In this document: positions 25,841-36,889 of the stretch, one piece after another
Numbering within the stretch: the first letter of the stretch is position 1
How the letters are laid out: every line of letters starts with the position of its first letter
Source of the DNA: Paramacrobiotus metropolitanus
Taxonomy: Eukaryota; Tardigrada; Eutardigrada; Parachela; Macrobiotidae
Assembly (NCBI RefSeq): GCF_019649055.1
Contig: NW_026570265.1
Location: 62,001 to 126,000, forward strand
Reading direction: 5' to 3'
Length of the DNA: 64,000 bases
Notes under the pieces: model-generated
The model's database searches: none
The model's input: the letters and a program-made list of their open reading frames with translations, nothing else
Told to the model about the DNA's origin: nothing
Program-made: the position numbers and the translations under genes

Positions 25841-26717
25841 GCGAAATTGAACAGTGGACTAGTGCGCGTCGGCCAAGCACTGGAAGAAAATTTGTTGCAG
25901 GTAAACCCAAAGAAATGCCAAGCGATGTATTTATGTTCTGACCGAAATACAGAACCGGATCCGGAAGTTGTCATTAATGGGTCGGTAATTGGCATAGCGA
26001 AATGTGTACGATATCTTGGTGTCGAAATTGATAATCACCTGAAGTGGAATGAGCAGTTCAGAAAGGTACAGCGGAAAGGGAATTTTGGCATTGCCATGAT
26101 TAAACGGGCACAGCAAGGGCTCAGCATGTCACAGCGCAAAGGTCTCTATCACGCCTGCTTCGGTTGCCATATCGCACACCAGTCGCCGGTATGGTCTGCA
26201 GCGTCTTCGACTGAGCGCGACAAGCTAGCCGGACTACAACGTAAAGCTCTGAAAACCATCACTGATTACAAGATGCCGGTTACTCCGGAACTGTATCAGA
26301 AGCTGGGTATTCCTCACATATTCGACCGATGGCGGCAGAGCGATGCGGTGTGGTTGTTCAAGTTCTGGAACAAAGATCAGTTCCCGCTTCCGCTTCCGGC
26401 CTACCTCCTGGACATGATCCAAGTAAAAGATAACACCACGCGCTACAACTTGCGGAAGCCGGCCCGGATCGATGTTACGCGGGCAAAGAAAGTTATCGGA
26501 GGGTGGACTATGGAAATGCGGCTAAAGCGTCTTCTTGATAAACTTCTTGCTGTTAATCCTAAAATTCTCGAAGCCAGTTCTGTACCTTCTTTCAAATTTC
26601 TACTCAGATCTGTTAAACTCTCCTAAACATTTTTGTTAGCGGAAAATTGTTTTTGTTCGACCAGACTCGAAGTCCCTTCGGGGTTGTCTGCTCTTGTGCC
26701 GTAATAATAATAATAAT
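25841..26717 (+). mobile_element. 5'-truncated LINE with (TAA)n tail
   Basis: A continuous + strand frame runs through the insert to a stop at 26624-26626. It reads like the end of a non-LTR retrotransposon reverse transcriptase and its downstream region: LQVNPKKCQAMYL, VRYLGVEIDNHLKW, RKGLYHACFGCHIAHQSPVW, LAGLQRKALKTIT and NTTRYNLRKPAR. Catalytic RT motifs are missing, so the copy is 5' truncated. It ends in six TAA units at about 26701-26717, a tail type known from I/CR1-like LINEs. The right DSL copy shows the empty site (CGTAC/AGTTAATG), so the insertion can be placed to the base and post-dates the duplication. No clear target-site duplication is seen. It interrupts the MNNL exon of the left DSL gene. 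Confidence 0.85.
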
Positions 26718-27442
26718 AGTTAATGTTGCGACGATTTCATTTTCATGCGTAGTGCGTGGCATAATTTGCCCATGAGCTCCAAGAAGTAAGTAGTACGCAA
26801 GAAAAATTAGGGAATACATGTTTGCGACACACTAGAATCTTTTATCAACGGCATCCAGAAATTATACATGCACAGCAGACCGATGCCAATTGCAATCTTC
26901 GTGGGAAAGTTAGTTTTCTTGAACACTAAAATGACTACAATTATCGGCGTTTACAATGGAACTTCTCCTGCAGCACTTAAACACCGACCGGACTGACCAG
27001 TGGGCGTTGCCAATTTGACCATTTCAAACAAGATAACGCTTAAAGAGATGGCCATAACAGCTTTCACTTTCCCTTTCCTCTATGGCGCGGCGCACAGACG
27101 AAACGACGAAGAAAACAACGACGACGTGGAAATACGGCTGGGAAAGGCAGCAGCAGATCGCTCAAGTACCCTGTCTAGTGTCTACCTCCAGCTTGTCAGG
27201 AATGCTCTGCGCACACTGTGCAGTGTGTACCATTCAACGCTCTGACAAATCACATAGCATGCTCCGAAATCTCTTCCTTCTTCAATTTTCGTGTAAACAC
27301 ATAATTGTCAAACACATACATCATAACCACGTTCAGGTACGAAAATTGTCTACTATTAAGCCAAACCATAGCACGAATGAATGGCCAAACAAATCTCATA
27401 AATGATCTGACAAAACTGGTTAAGAAAATTTCACACGCGAGG

Positions 27443-30148
27443 TTAAACGAAAAACAGGAAATCTCTCTTGCTCATTTCTGTACAAAAATCACCATCACAA
27501 ATCATTGGGAGGACTGGCCAACTTTTGGCCATCGGAAGCCGGGTCGGAATGGAAGAGCGAGAATAGTATCGGGCAATGAGTACCGCCACAATAACAACAC
27601 CAATGCCGGCTGCCATACCAAATTTCATTTACAAACGGTCATGTTGAGGTGCGATCACCGGTGGCTTTTTCGTTGGTCTTGTAAATTTGTTTTCGCGAGC
27701 CTCTTCCTGAAGCTGTCTAACCAAAACGAACGAAAACGTTACTGTACTGGAAAATAAAATATAAAGGCAAATCTACAAAAAAAAACTTCCATCGCCGAAA
27801 TGGATCAAATTCTAAAAGAAATATGTTACAAAATTTAAGAAATCCATGTTTACGCTTTCTATAAAAGAATCACAGCGAGCGAACTTTTTGAATTAATTTA
27901 AAGTTAATCAATAAACTGTCGTAAAAAACTGTCGTGCACTGTCGTAAAAGCACTCCACTCCATGAAAATGCAGCAGAACGATATTTTCAGAATTTAAAAG
28001 CAGCAATAAGGGTTCAACAATTGTTCTGTAATCACGATAATAGCATCTAATCAGCCCTGGACTTTAAGCAGAATCGGCCATTACGAAAGCCCAGATAGCA
28101 GATACGTACGGTACACGTTCAGCCTCCGGGGCAATCGTGGCAGGAGGGAATTGAAGGTAAAGATCCCGGGCGTCTTTGATTAACGTTTCCCATGATAGAG
28201 TGGTGGGGAGATAATTGAGAAATCCGTGAACTTCGGCCTGATCCTCAGGCAACGACAGGATCCGATGCGACAGGCTGTTCACTATCTGTTTTAAGAAAAT
28301 CCTTTTAAACTGATTAAATCCTTCACGTGCTTAGCATGAAACTCACAGCAGCGCCCAAGTAAATCGGCATGTGTGGATCGGAGGCAATAAACAGATCGCA
28401 CAGGCGAACAACCAATGTTAGGGGAACATTTTCTTGTATGTTGTGACTGTACCAAGTAATAAGCCATGGCAAAGCAAACATTGTGCCAATGTCTGACCTA
28501 AAAAACGTCAGAACGGTTAAAAGGATGATTATAATTATCCGTAAATATACCAATACAAACAAATAAGCACACATATTCAATTGTGCACTGGATTTTCTGA
28601 AATACAAGCTTAGCGATTGAATAAAAATATTAACGCTCAACCCTGCCATTAATATCTAATATTTAACACCTGCTAGGTTGCTCATAATTTTTACGGTCGA
28701 CTGAAAAACACAAAATTTAAAAAAACGTTCCGTAAAGCGATCGTACGTCACACAACCACCATTACGCATCCACACTGTAAGTCACGCGTGACCCCAAAGC
28801 AGCCTGCACCATGAGTCCATGACTAATTAAAAAAATAATAATACAAACACACGGTACAAGTAACTATCCATGCAAATTTGGTGATACAGTACACATCGAA
28901 CCAATAATACCCATAACACAGGAATTCCAAAAATTATCATCTGCAAGCTTTCAGATAGAGCCATAAAGGCAACGACCTACGGTGTTAAAAAATCATGGAG
29001 ATGGGGGTTACATCTGCGGATCAGTGGATAAATGAACTGCAGCATAGTAACCGTATCTAATAACGTCGGCGTCATGAAAACGCGGAAATGAGTCTGGCAC
29101 AGTTTTCGAAGAACGGCAACCGTCACTACAAAGCAAAAACACTAAGTAATTCAAGCTGTGTAACAACGAGCAAATTTTAACACTAAGTAGTACTTATTAG
29201 TAGTTATTACTAATGATAAGTAGTTCTACACTTCCCGAAACACACACATCCAACAATACTTATAATATTATCCATATGTCCATGGTAAAAGTACTGCATA
29301 ATACACCGTTATTATTGCAGAAGCAGCTGAAAATTATTCCATGCCGCATGTGAACTGGTACGACCACAGTTAAGTTGTTAAATAAAAATACAAGAAAGCG
29401 CATCGGTTATAAATCTGATAAAACTTACGGTTCCCATCGCGAAGCACCAAATGCACGGTAATGGCGATGTCACGGAATCCTTTGTAGTAATGATAGTCTG
29501 TTCCGTGCAATGTCCTCATAATGACACGCTTCAACACATCCTGCATTTCATCGCGGACTTCCGCATCCAAATCAGGCGGATATCTTTTGAGCAGTCTCTC
29601 GACATCCAAGTCCACAACACGCGCATCTCGGTGCTCCTTCATGTCCTCTTCGGCTGCGAAAACCCATAGAAATTTTAGTAACTAATTCTAAGCAGAAACC
29701 AATAACTAACAAAATACCAACCAAAAATTTACAAAAAATAGCTCTTTTAAACACTTCACAAAAATTACGAATTAGACACCGCATAATTTAGACACTGTAA
29801 CAAGATCAATTGAAGCGGACTGTCGTACTTGGTTCGTCATGTTTTGCAAAGGGAGTGATATCCAGAATTTTAGGCCACGCTTGCTGACGAATTTTATTCG
29901 TCAAAAGTCCGCCTGGTAGAACGGCCATCTGGCGCAGTCGCTCTGTGTTCGCAGAGTTGGCACTGGCCAGCAGTGCATGGATTTCGCGCACTTTTCCGGG
30001 GATATCGTCTACAACACAAACTCTGGGATTCCAGCGGCTGAAAGGTACGGTCTGATACAGTGTATTTTAAGACCAAATTAACATGAGTTATGAAAATTTT
30101 ACCTTCTTCAGACATCGTGGTTCTGGAAGTTGCTACATCGATTCGCAT
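27443..30148 (-). pseudogene. Degenerate TBC1D20-like Rab GAP (left copy)
   Basis: Left duplicate of the TBC1D20 gene at 46410-49153. Exons are recognisable in order: 30115-30103 (start MSEE), 30008-29829, 29653-29429, 29125-28981, about 28500-28347, about 28290-28110 and the last exon near 27720-27443. Three changes argue against function. The glutamine finger YYQGFHD reads YYKGFRD (AAA at 29483-29481 instead of CAA). The codon before the anchor-proximal Met has become TAA (27629-27631; the right copy has TCG TGG, this one TTG TAA), which removes the C-terminal membrane helix. One base is also missing in the tail after the helix relative to the right copy. The Arg of the VxLDVER finger is kept. 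A truncated cytosolic, catalytically dead product cannot be excluded, so the pseudogene call is an inference. Confidence 0.82.
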
Positions 30149-30549
30149 AATGCCCCTTCGTCGCAGCAATTTTTTAATGGATAATCGACGGAATATGCCA
30201 GCGGCCTGGAGTCGCGGAAGATGCGGAATGTTTACCGATTTAGGAAAGCAATCCGAAATTTACTCCGCGATACACTGTCAGGGAAAAACCTTGGGTGTAA
30301 ATTGTGCGATATCAACAGGAATGAGCAGATGCACAACCAACAGTCAGTCAAATTGTTTACATCACTGGCTCAAACTGGAAGCGGAAACAATTAACTAGAG
30401 TAAAACAAGGAAAGAGAAAAATGTAAGAGCAGACTCTTTTCTGGTCAGAATGTCAGATTAAACTATTTTTGGAATATTACAATTCACAAACTGACACAAA
30501 TAACAAGTACAGTAATAACCAACTGTAACCCATTAGAACACCAACCTGA

Positions 30550-30909
30550 TTATGCCGGAGGCAAACCCCGCCGCCGCTGGGCAAGGTTCGCAAAGGTACT
30601 TCGCCGACGTATTACCGTACGCTCTTTGAAACCTCCGTCTTCCTTGTCGTCTTCTATGGGAGTGCCCCGGCGAAATTGATAGATGCAGACGCAGAGGTCC
30701 ACGAACAGAATGAACAAAACTATGCCCAAACCTCCATAGCAACCTAATCTGAAATAATAACAATTCGATCCGCTTGCTTGACAATCCGTCTGAATGAACG
30801 CTACGGATACACCAATAAGGAATGGTATAATAACTGACAGAAACCAGTGCTTCTTCAAAATCCTTCGGACTTTTCGCCTCAAATTTAAGAAGCCCTTGAT
30901 TCTTGACAT
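30550..30909 (-). CDS. Small two-helix membrane protein, unknown function
   Basis: A 119-residue intronless frame starting MSRIKGFLNLRRKVRRILKK. Two hydrophobic segments (about residues 22-40, FLSVIIPFLIGVSVAFIQ, and 55-76, GCYGGLGIVLFILFVDLCVC) flank a short loop with two Cys (TDCQASGSNC). The basic N terminus (RRKVRR) and the charged, Arg-rich tail (TVIRRRSTF, AQRRRG) suggest both ends are cytosolic, a hairpin topology. I do not recognise a family. The stop lies only 20 bp from the edge of the segmental duplication, so the duplicated block ended just outside this gene. A hidden intron is possible (TTATTTCAG/ATTAGG occurs in frame). Confidence 0.6.
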   Translation of the reverse strand: MSRIKGFLNLRRKVRRILKKHWFLSVIIPFLIGVSVAFIQTDCQASGSNCYYFRLGCYGGLGIVLFILFVDLCVCIYQFRRGTPIEDDKEDGGFKERTVIRRRSTFANLAQRRRGLPPA

Positions 30910-31406
30910 GACATTATTTGGACGTAGTGCTAGAAACGGGAAAGCGGGAAAGCCCAACTGCAATTTTAGTTTACGGAGTCCAAGGTTTCATTTCTCACGC
31001 AAACGGATTGCAGATTCTGAGAATCAAAATCAGTGATGAGTTTCACGAGCGCAACATACTGACAGTAGAGATGCACAATAGTGCACCAACTTGCACCTTA
31101 CTGCCTTCTCAGTAGGGAAGCCTTACATATACATTACTAGCCATGAGGCATGAGGCTTGCAGCCATGCATCTGCAGTGCTGCACTTTTTATTTGCGTTTA
31201 GTTTTGGTTCTCGGTTTGTTATCATTGTGATGAAATTTTAAGGCGGTAATTTACGGATATTGTTGTCATTCCTCCCTGTTTCGTTTGGCTAGCGGTTAGT
31301 TTTTCCTGCACAAAACGTCTGGACGTTTTTCTTCTACTAGAACTTTTTCTGTTATGGATGTCTGATCCCTGTGTTTGAGTTCAAGTGCAGCGATTCGTTA
31401 ACGGTC

Positions 31407-34400
31407 ATGTCGTCAGAGGAGGACGAGTACGTTCCTGGTGGTTCAGGTTCTCCAAAGAAGACTAAGGCTACCAAAAAGAAGAAGGCTGCAGCATCATCCG
31501 AAGATGAAGGAGATACTGACAATCAACCAACAAAGATGGCCCGCACCCCCAAAGAGAAGAAAGCCATTAAGAAGATCTACCAGAAGAAATCGCAGCTGGA
31601 GCACATTCTCATTCGTCCCGATACATACATTGGCTCGACGGAACTCGTGTCGCAAAAGATGTGGGTCTACGATACCGAGGAGAAGAAGATGGTTTTTCGC
31701 GAAATAAAATTCGTTCCCGGACTGTACAAAATTTTCGACGAGATATTGGTAAATGCGGCGGATAACAAGCAGCGCGATCCAAAAATGTCCATGATCAAGG
31801 TTGGCATTGACGCGTAAGTTTCAAGTTTGCGATTTAACGCAGGAACTCGAAACAGTGATTGGTTCTTATTTGGGGTTTTTTGGTTTTATAGAGAGCAGAA
31901 CCAGATCTCTGTTTGGAATAACGGGCACGGTATTCCGGTCGTGGAACATAAAGAAGAAAAAATGTTAGTTCCCACAATGATCTTCGGTCATTTGCTGACT
32001 TGGTCCAATTATGATGACGACGAGAAGAAAGTGACCGGCGGACGAAATGGATACGGAGCCAAGCTGTGCAATATCTTCAGTAATAGATTCGTTGTGGAAA
32101 CCGCTTCGAAGGAGTACAAGAAGAAATTCAAGCAGGTATTGCGTTGGATTTACCGTAACCGAAATTTTGTTTGTAATTATTTATACCGTTATGTTCTGAT
32201 TCAAACTCGCCTTGCGCTAGAAATGATTACGATTACCTTGTGTTTTTGTCTATGTTTATTTCAATATTGCAGGAATGGTCGAAAAATATGGGAAAGGCAG
32301 GTGAGCCAAAAGTGGATTCGTTCAGTGGCGAAGATTACACCAAAGTCACTTTCGAGCCCGATCTCAGCAAATTCAAAATGGCAGTACTGGAAAAGGACAC
32401 TGTGGACCTGTTATCAAGGCGAGCGTACGATGTTGCTGGAACCAGTGGAGGCGTTAAAGTGTACCTCAAGGGAGAGAAGCTACCGGTACGCGTACATTAT
32501 ACGAATTACGAAATGCGTAATATTCCTCGATTTTTGTTACTGACGGTTTTCCCAAACCAGTCTGTAGAATGTGTTTTAACCGGGTGGGTCGTCCGTTCAT
32601 TTAGTACGTATTTCTTGTTGCCAGTGGTTAGTACTGCAGTTAGTCAGGTTTATGTGAAATTCATAATAAGCCTTCCAATAAGTAGATGTTGCCGTCTCTC
32701 CCTGGTCATAAACTAAAAAGAGTGAATCCCTAAGTAGATCTACTCTAGGCTAACATCAGTTTTCCCTGAACCACATACCCTCATCGGAGTTGATCGATGT
32801 CACTTGGTTTAATTGCTGTATTCCCTTCTGTTTGTCCTTTTTTTAGATCTCTAATTTCAAGCAGTATGTTGAGCTATATACGGCCAATAACTCCGACGAA
32901 ATGGGAAATCCCTTGAAAGTTGTAACTGAGAAGGCTAACGAAAGGTGGGAGTTTGCGGTCACTTCGAGCGACACTGGATTTAGTCAAGTCAGCTTCGTCA
33001 ACAGCATCGCTACTACAAAGGTAATCGATAGATTTTTTTAACAGTTTTGTAGAATTATTTCCTAATGTGTTGTTCTGATTCATTGTAAATTGGTGAAGTA
33101 TTCAGGGTGGGCGCCATGTGGAATACATCACTGACCAGATTACCAAGGCAATGAACGAGGTCATCAAGGAAAAGAACAAGAGCGGTGCAGAGATTAAACC
33201 ATTTCAGGTGTGACAGTGAAACTTTGTTTTTGTCTTTCAGTTCGAGTATACTTTGGAGTTTTACCTCTATGGCTTAGTCTTTTAAGACATGTTTTTCTTG
33301 AAGAATTTAGCACTCTACTCTTTTGCGAATGGATATTCTGGTCACTTTGACGCGAGTCCGCAGTACCGTACGGAGCGTAAGACTCACTGTTATTGTTTTA
33401 GGCGATCAAGGGGAACGTAAGGGAATGCTTTTACAGCCTACCAGAACTGGAAGAATGGAAAGCGAATCTCACGGAGAGTGAGTTGAAAAAATACAAGATC
33501 AAATATTATAAAGGATTGGGTACTAGTACCTCAGAGGAAGCCAAAGAGTACTTTACAAACATTACGCGGCATCGGATTGCGTTCCGATACGGTGGAAAGG
33601 ACGACGACGATGCTGTTGATTTGGTAAACCGTCGGTTCATCGTTTTATTTTAATTACGTATTAGCTGTTTACTGTAAAATACCCGGGTATTTTTCTGTTA
33701 TATTTGATAATTTTGTTTGTCGTACTTATGCCTAAATTTACTTTTCGTTAGGCGTTTGCGAAAAATAAAGCAGATGCCAGGAAAGATTGGCTGACGAAAG
33801 GAATGGAAGAACGTAAGCAGCGCAGACTGGAGGGTCTTGGCGAGGTTAGCAAAAGCGCACTGTCGTGTTACTACGCATATAGTTTCCTTTTCGTGATCGG
33901 TATTGTTTTACGCAGGTCTACCTCTACACGAAAACCACAAAGTCTGTGACGTTTAGAAAGTTCGTGGACGAGGAGCTGATTCTGTTTAGTAACATGGATA
34001 ATGAGCGATCCATCGCTTCGCTTGTTGATGGTGAGAAATCCGACTTGACAGGATCCCATGAATATATCTTATGTGCTTGCTATCAATTCACTTATTTGCG
34101 GGATAATTACACCTGCATTCAGGTTTGAAGCCTGGCCAGCGGAAAGTGCTTTTTACGTGTTTCACGCGGAAGAAAAAAGGTGAAGCGAAGGTGGCCCAGT
34201 TAGTCGGTTCCGTCGCTGAAAAGTCCGCTTACCATCATGGCGAAGTAAATCTCATGCACGAACTGTTTTGGGATTTTTTATCAGTTTGTATTATTTTTGG
34301 TAGCAGTCACTTATGTCAACAATTGTTGGATTGGCTCAAAATTTTGTTGGGTCGAACAACATCAATCTCCTCCTGCCACTCGGACAGTTCGGTACTCGAC

Positions 34401-36889
34401 TGCTTGGTGGAAAGGATGCTGCCAGTGCTCGATACATCTTCACCAATTTGAGGTATTTCGTGGTTATCCATCTTCGCGTCAATATTAATGTCAGAGTGTC
34501 GTTTGGATAACAGTCATATGGCCAGAGCCGTATTCCATCCGCACGATGATCCGCTGTTAAATTATTTAAACGAAGATAACCAGAAAATTGAGCCAGAGTG
34601 GTATATTCCCGTTGTGCCTATGGTGTCAATGAATGGCGCCGAGGGAATTGGAACCGGATGGATGACGAAAATTCCGAATTATAATCCACTGGATATTGTC
34701 GCGAATTTAAGAGCTTTGATCCGTGGAGATGAAATAAAACCAACGGTAAATGCTTTCAAGTTTACATGCAAACTTTTTAGCTAACTGTGCACATATCTTT
34801 GATCATCAACATTGTTGCAGAAACCATGGTACAAAGGATATCACGGTGAAATTTTGCCAGTAGATTCAACTCGTTACTTAACTAACGGGGAAGTGGCAGT
34901 TCATGATCAGGAGAATTCGATTGAAATAACGGAACTGCCTATTCGGACTTGGACTCAAAACTACAAAGAAGTGGTTGTTGAGCCTTTGCTTTTAGGCTCT
35001 GAATCCAAAGATGGTAAAGGAAAGCCTCCCCAGATTCAGTAAGTCCATATGTACTTACTCGTATATATGGTTTTTGTGTTTATACAAGCACGGCTATTCC
35101 GACGTTTTACATGCAGAGATTACAAGGAGTACCATACGGATACTACCGTCCGTTTCGTGATTCGAATGTCAGGGCAGAAGTTTGTGGAATTCCAAAGGGA
35201 AGGATTTCATAAGACATTTAAACTCCAGCAGACCATCTCTATGAGCAGTATGGTAGGTGCGAAGGATCTTTGCATTAATTACTACATTACCGGCATTTTT
35301 TTTCGGCAGTCTCTTTTGTGTAGAATGTGTGTCAAAAGTCCTAAAACTTACGATCTTGATTTTTACATTTCATGGATTCGTACAACTTGCCTACTTCGAA
35401 TTTCCTTCTGAGTAATATATCTGTACTTACAATTAGATGTGTTGCTTGTTGAAGTGTGGGTTCAGTTCATGTGGCCTGCTTGCTTCAGGTTCTGTTCGAT
35501 TCCAATGGAGTGATTCGCAAATACGATAATGTCAGCGACATCTTGCGTGAGTTTTTTGAAGTTCGAATGACATTCTATGGAAAAAGAAAAGATTTTCTCG
35601 TGGCGCGTCTGTCGGCTGAGGCTTTGAACCTTGAGAATCAAGCCCGGTTTATCGACGAGAAAATTAACGGGAAAATTACAATAGGTAAAACTGGCAGTCC
35701 TGTTTAGTCCTCTTTTATATAATTCGTTCTTTTTTATACTGACAGAGAACGTCAAAAAGAAAGACTTTATCAATAAATTAAAGAAAGCTCAGCCACCTTA
35801 TGACTCGGATCCGGCCAAGACTTGGAAAAAGAAATTTGGATTGCCGGAATACGAAACTCCTACCGCGGATGACGATGATGTCAAGAAGAAAACGGATGAA
35901 GCAGAAGCCGGATCAGATTTTGACTACATTCTTAAAATGCCTCTTTGGAGTTTAACGAATGAACGATTTATGGATCTCATAGAGAGACGGGATGATGAGG
36001 TAATGCAAATTATCAAGGATCACTTGAATGTACTAATGTAGTGTTTGCGCTTGGATTCCTTCGGGTATTGCAGTTCTGACGCTTTGTTATTATTAAAGAA
36101 TAAAGAGTTATCAGCTCTTCGGATGAAAACACCCTCGGATTTGTACACGGGTGATTTGGACGAGTTCGAATCCCGTCTGGAAGTATACATTTCCGATTTT
36201 CTTCATGATTATTGTAGTTTGATTAGGGTTTCTTGCTGTAGAAAGTGGAAGCTGAAGAAGCCTTTGTGTCACCTACCAAAAAACCTGCTGGCAGGGTAGC
36301 GGCCAGGGCTAAAGGCCAGAAAGGACGAGGAGCTGTTGCGAGCTACGCAGATACGCTCCCTTCTGTGTACGGGACACGGGTTGAGCCAGTTGTTGATACT
36401 GCCACTATTGCGAAGTTTGAGAAAGCCAAAGAATTAAAAGATCGAAAAGTGGATGTAAGAAAGTCTGTCGCCATGTTATTATCGGGTTCTTCACATTTTT
36501 CCGCAATGTGTTAGGGCATAAAGGTACCCCGAGCTCGGGCCAAGAAACCCGCTGAGAATGGCGAAAATCCCGCCTCATCTGAAGCGCCGAGCTCTAACAG
36601 GCCGGCAGGAGACGACAGTCGTCGGGTGGATACTAAGCGCCGTCGTATACACATTACGCTGGAAATAAGTCGGGCAGGTCAGCCGTTTAAAGGCATCCTG
36701 TTGTGCTTTTTTCTCCTGTGGATGTTGAACTTTGCTGTGGGTTCCCTTCCTATGCTACCAACGGATACTTGCGCTATCCGAAATGACACGTGCCCTCTTC
36801 CGGGAAAAAATTATTATGTTCCCAACGTCTCAGATCCCAAAGCGACGATCGTAAGAACATAACACTTAATTTCAGAAATTAAGTTCTAG
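31407..36889 (+). CDS. TOP2: DNA topoisomerase II without TOPRIM core
   Basis: Type IIA topoisomerase: ATP-driven passage of one DNA duplex through another. Nineteen exons from ATG 31407 to a proposed stop at 36889 give about 1105 residues with consistent phases. Order: Lys/Ser-rich N terminus; GHKL ATPase (residues ~50-260; [53 protein letters not shown]); start of the transducer ([12 protein letters not shown]). The model then jumps from KPFQ (33207) to [19 protein letters not shown] (33402) across a 194-bp intron. About 270-280 residues usual in the family are missing, including the rest of the transducer and the TOPRIM EGDSA and DxDxDG metal sites. After that come [18 protein letters not shown], the DNA-gate region with [11 protein letters not shown] and the active-site Tyr in [10 protein letters not shown], the tower/coiled coil, and a Lys-rich tail with DTKRR. 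The last exon (36876-36889) is tentative. Confidence 0.82.

Larger units (their letters stand above)
21089..26819 (-). pseudogene. Broken DSL-domain Notch-ligand gene (left copy)
   Basis: Left duplicate of the DSL gene at 41725-45773. The signal-peptide/MNNL exon (26819 to about 25700) is split by a LINE fragment at 25841-26717. The next exon (about 25036 to 24080) is split by a ~620-bp insertion and has also lost one base (GGATGGACGG in the right copy, GGATGGAGG here) and gained four (ATGT) beside it. The DSL exon and Ser/Thr-rich exons (23755-22270) are still open, with HYYDSECSTYC and CEPGWTGDFC intact, and the membrane-proximal, transmembrane and tail exons (about 22140-21089) also remain. 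A protein with signal peptide and MNNL region cannot be made from the visible exons. A shorter product starting inside the DSL exon is conceivable but would lack a signal peptide. Confidence 0.87.
18185..30530. repeat. Left copy of a ~12-kb segmental duplication
   Basis: Direct-orientation duplicate of 38823-49561. The left edge is inside the last Sema-domain exon at GTTCCGGGCGAGCC, which follows GATACCC here and TACATCT in the other copy. The right edge is after CAACTGTAACC (30530 here, 49561 there), only 20 bp from the stop of the small membrane protein. This copy is about 1.6 kb longer, mostly because of three insertions inside the DSL gene (near 24180-24800, 25390-25620 and 25841-26717). 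Because the 5' end of the semaphorin is joined here, this looks like the original locus for that edge. Confidence 0.93.

Noticed and set aside
36160-36185. tRNA T-arm-like string GAGTTCGAATCCCGTCTGG
   Set aside because: It lies inside a TOP2 exon (codons for EFESRLE); no acceptor stem, D arm or anticodon arm surrounds it.
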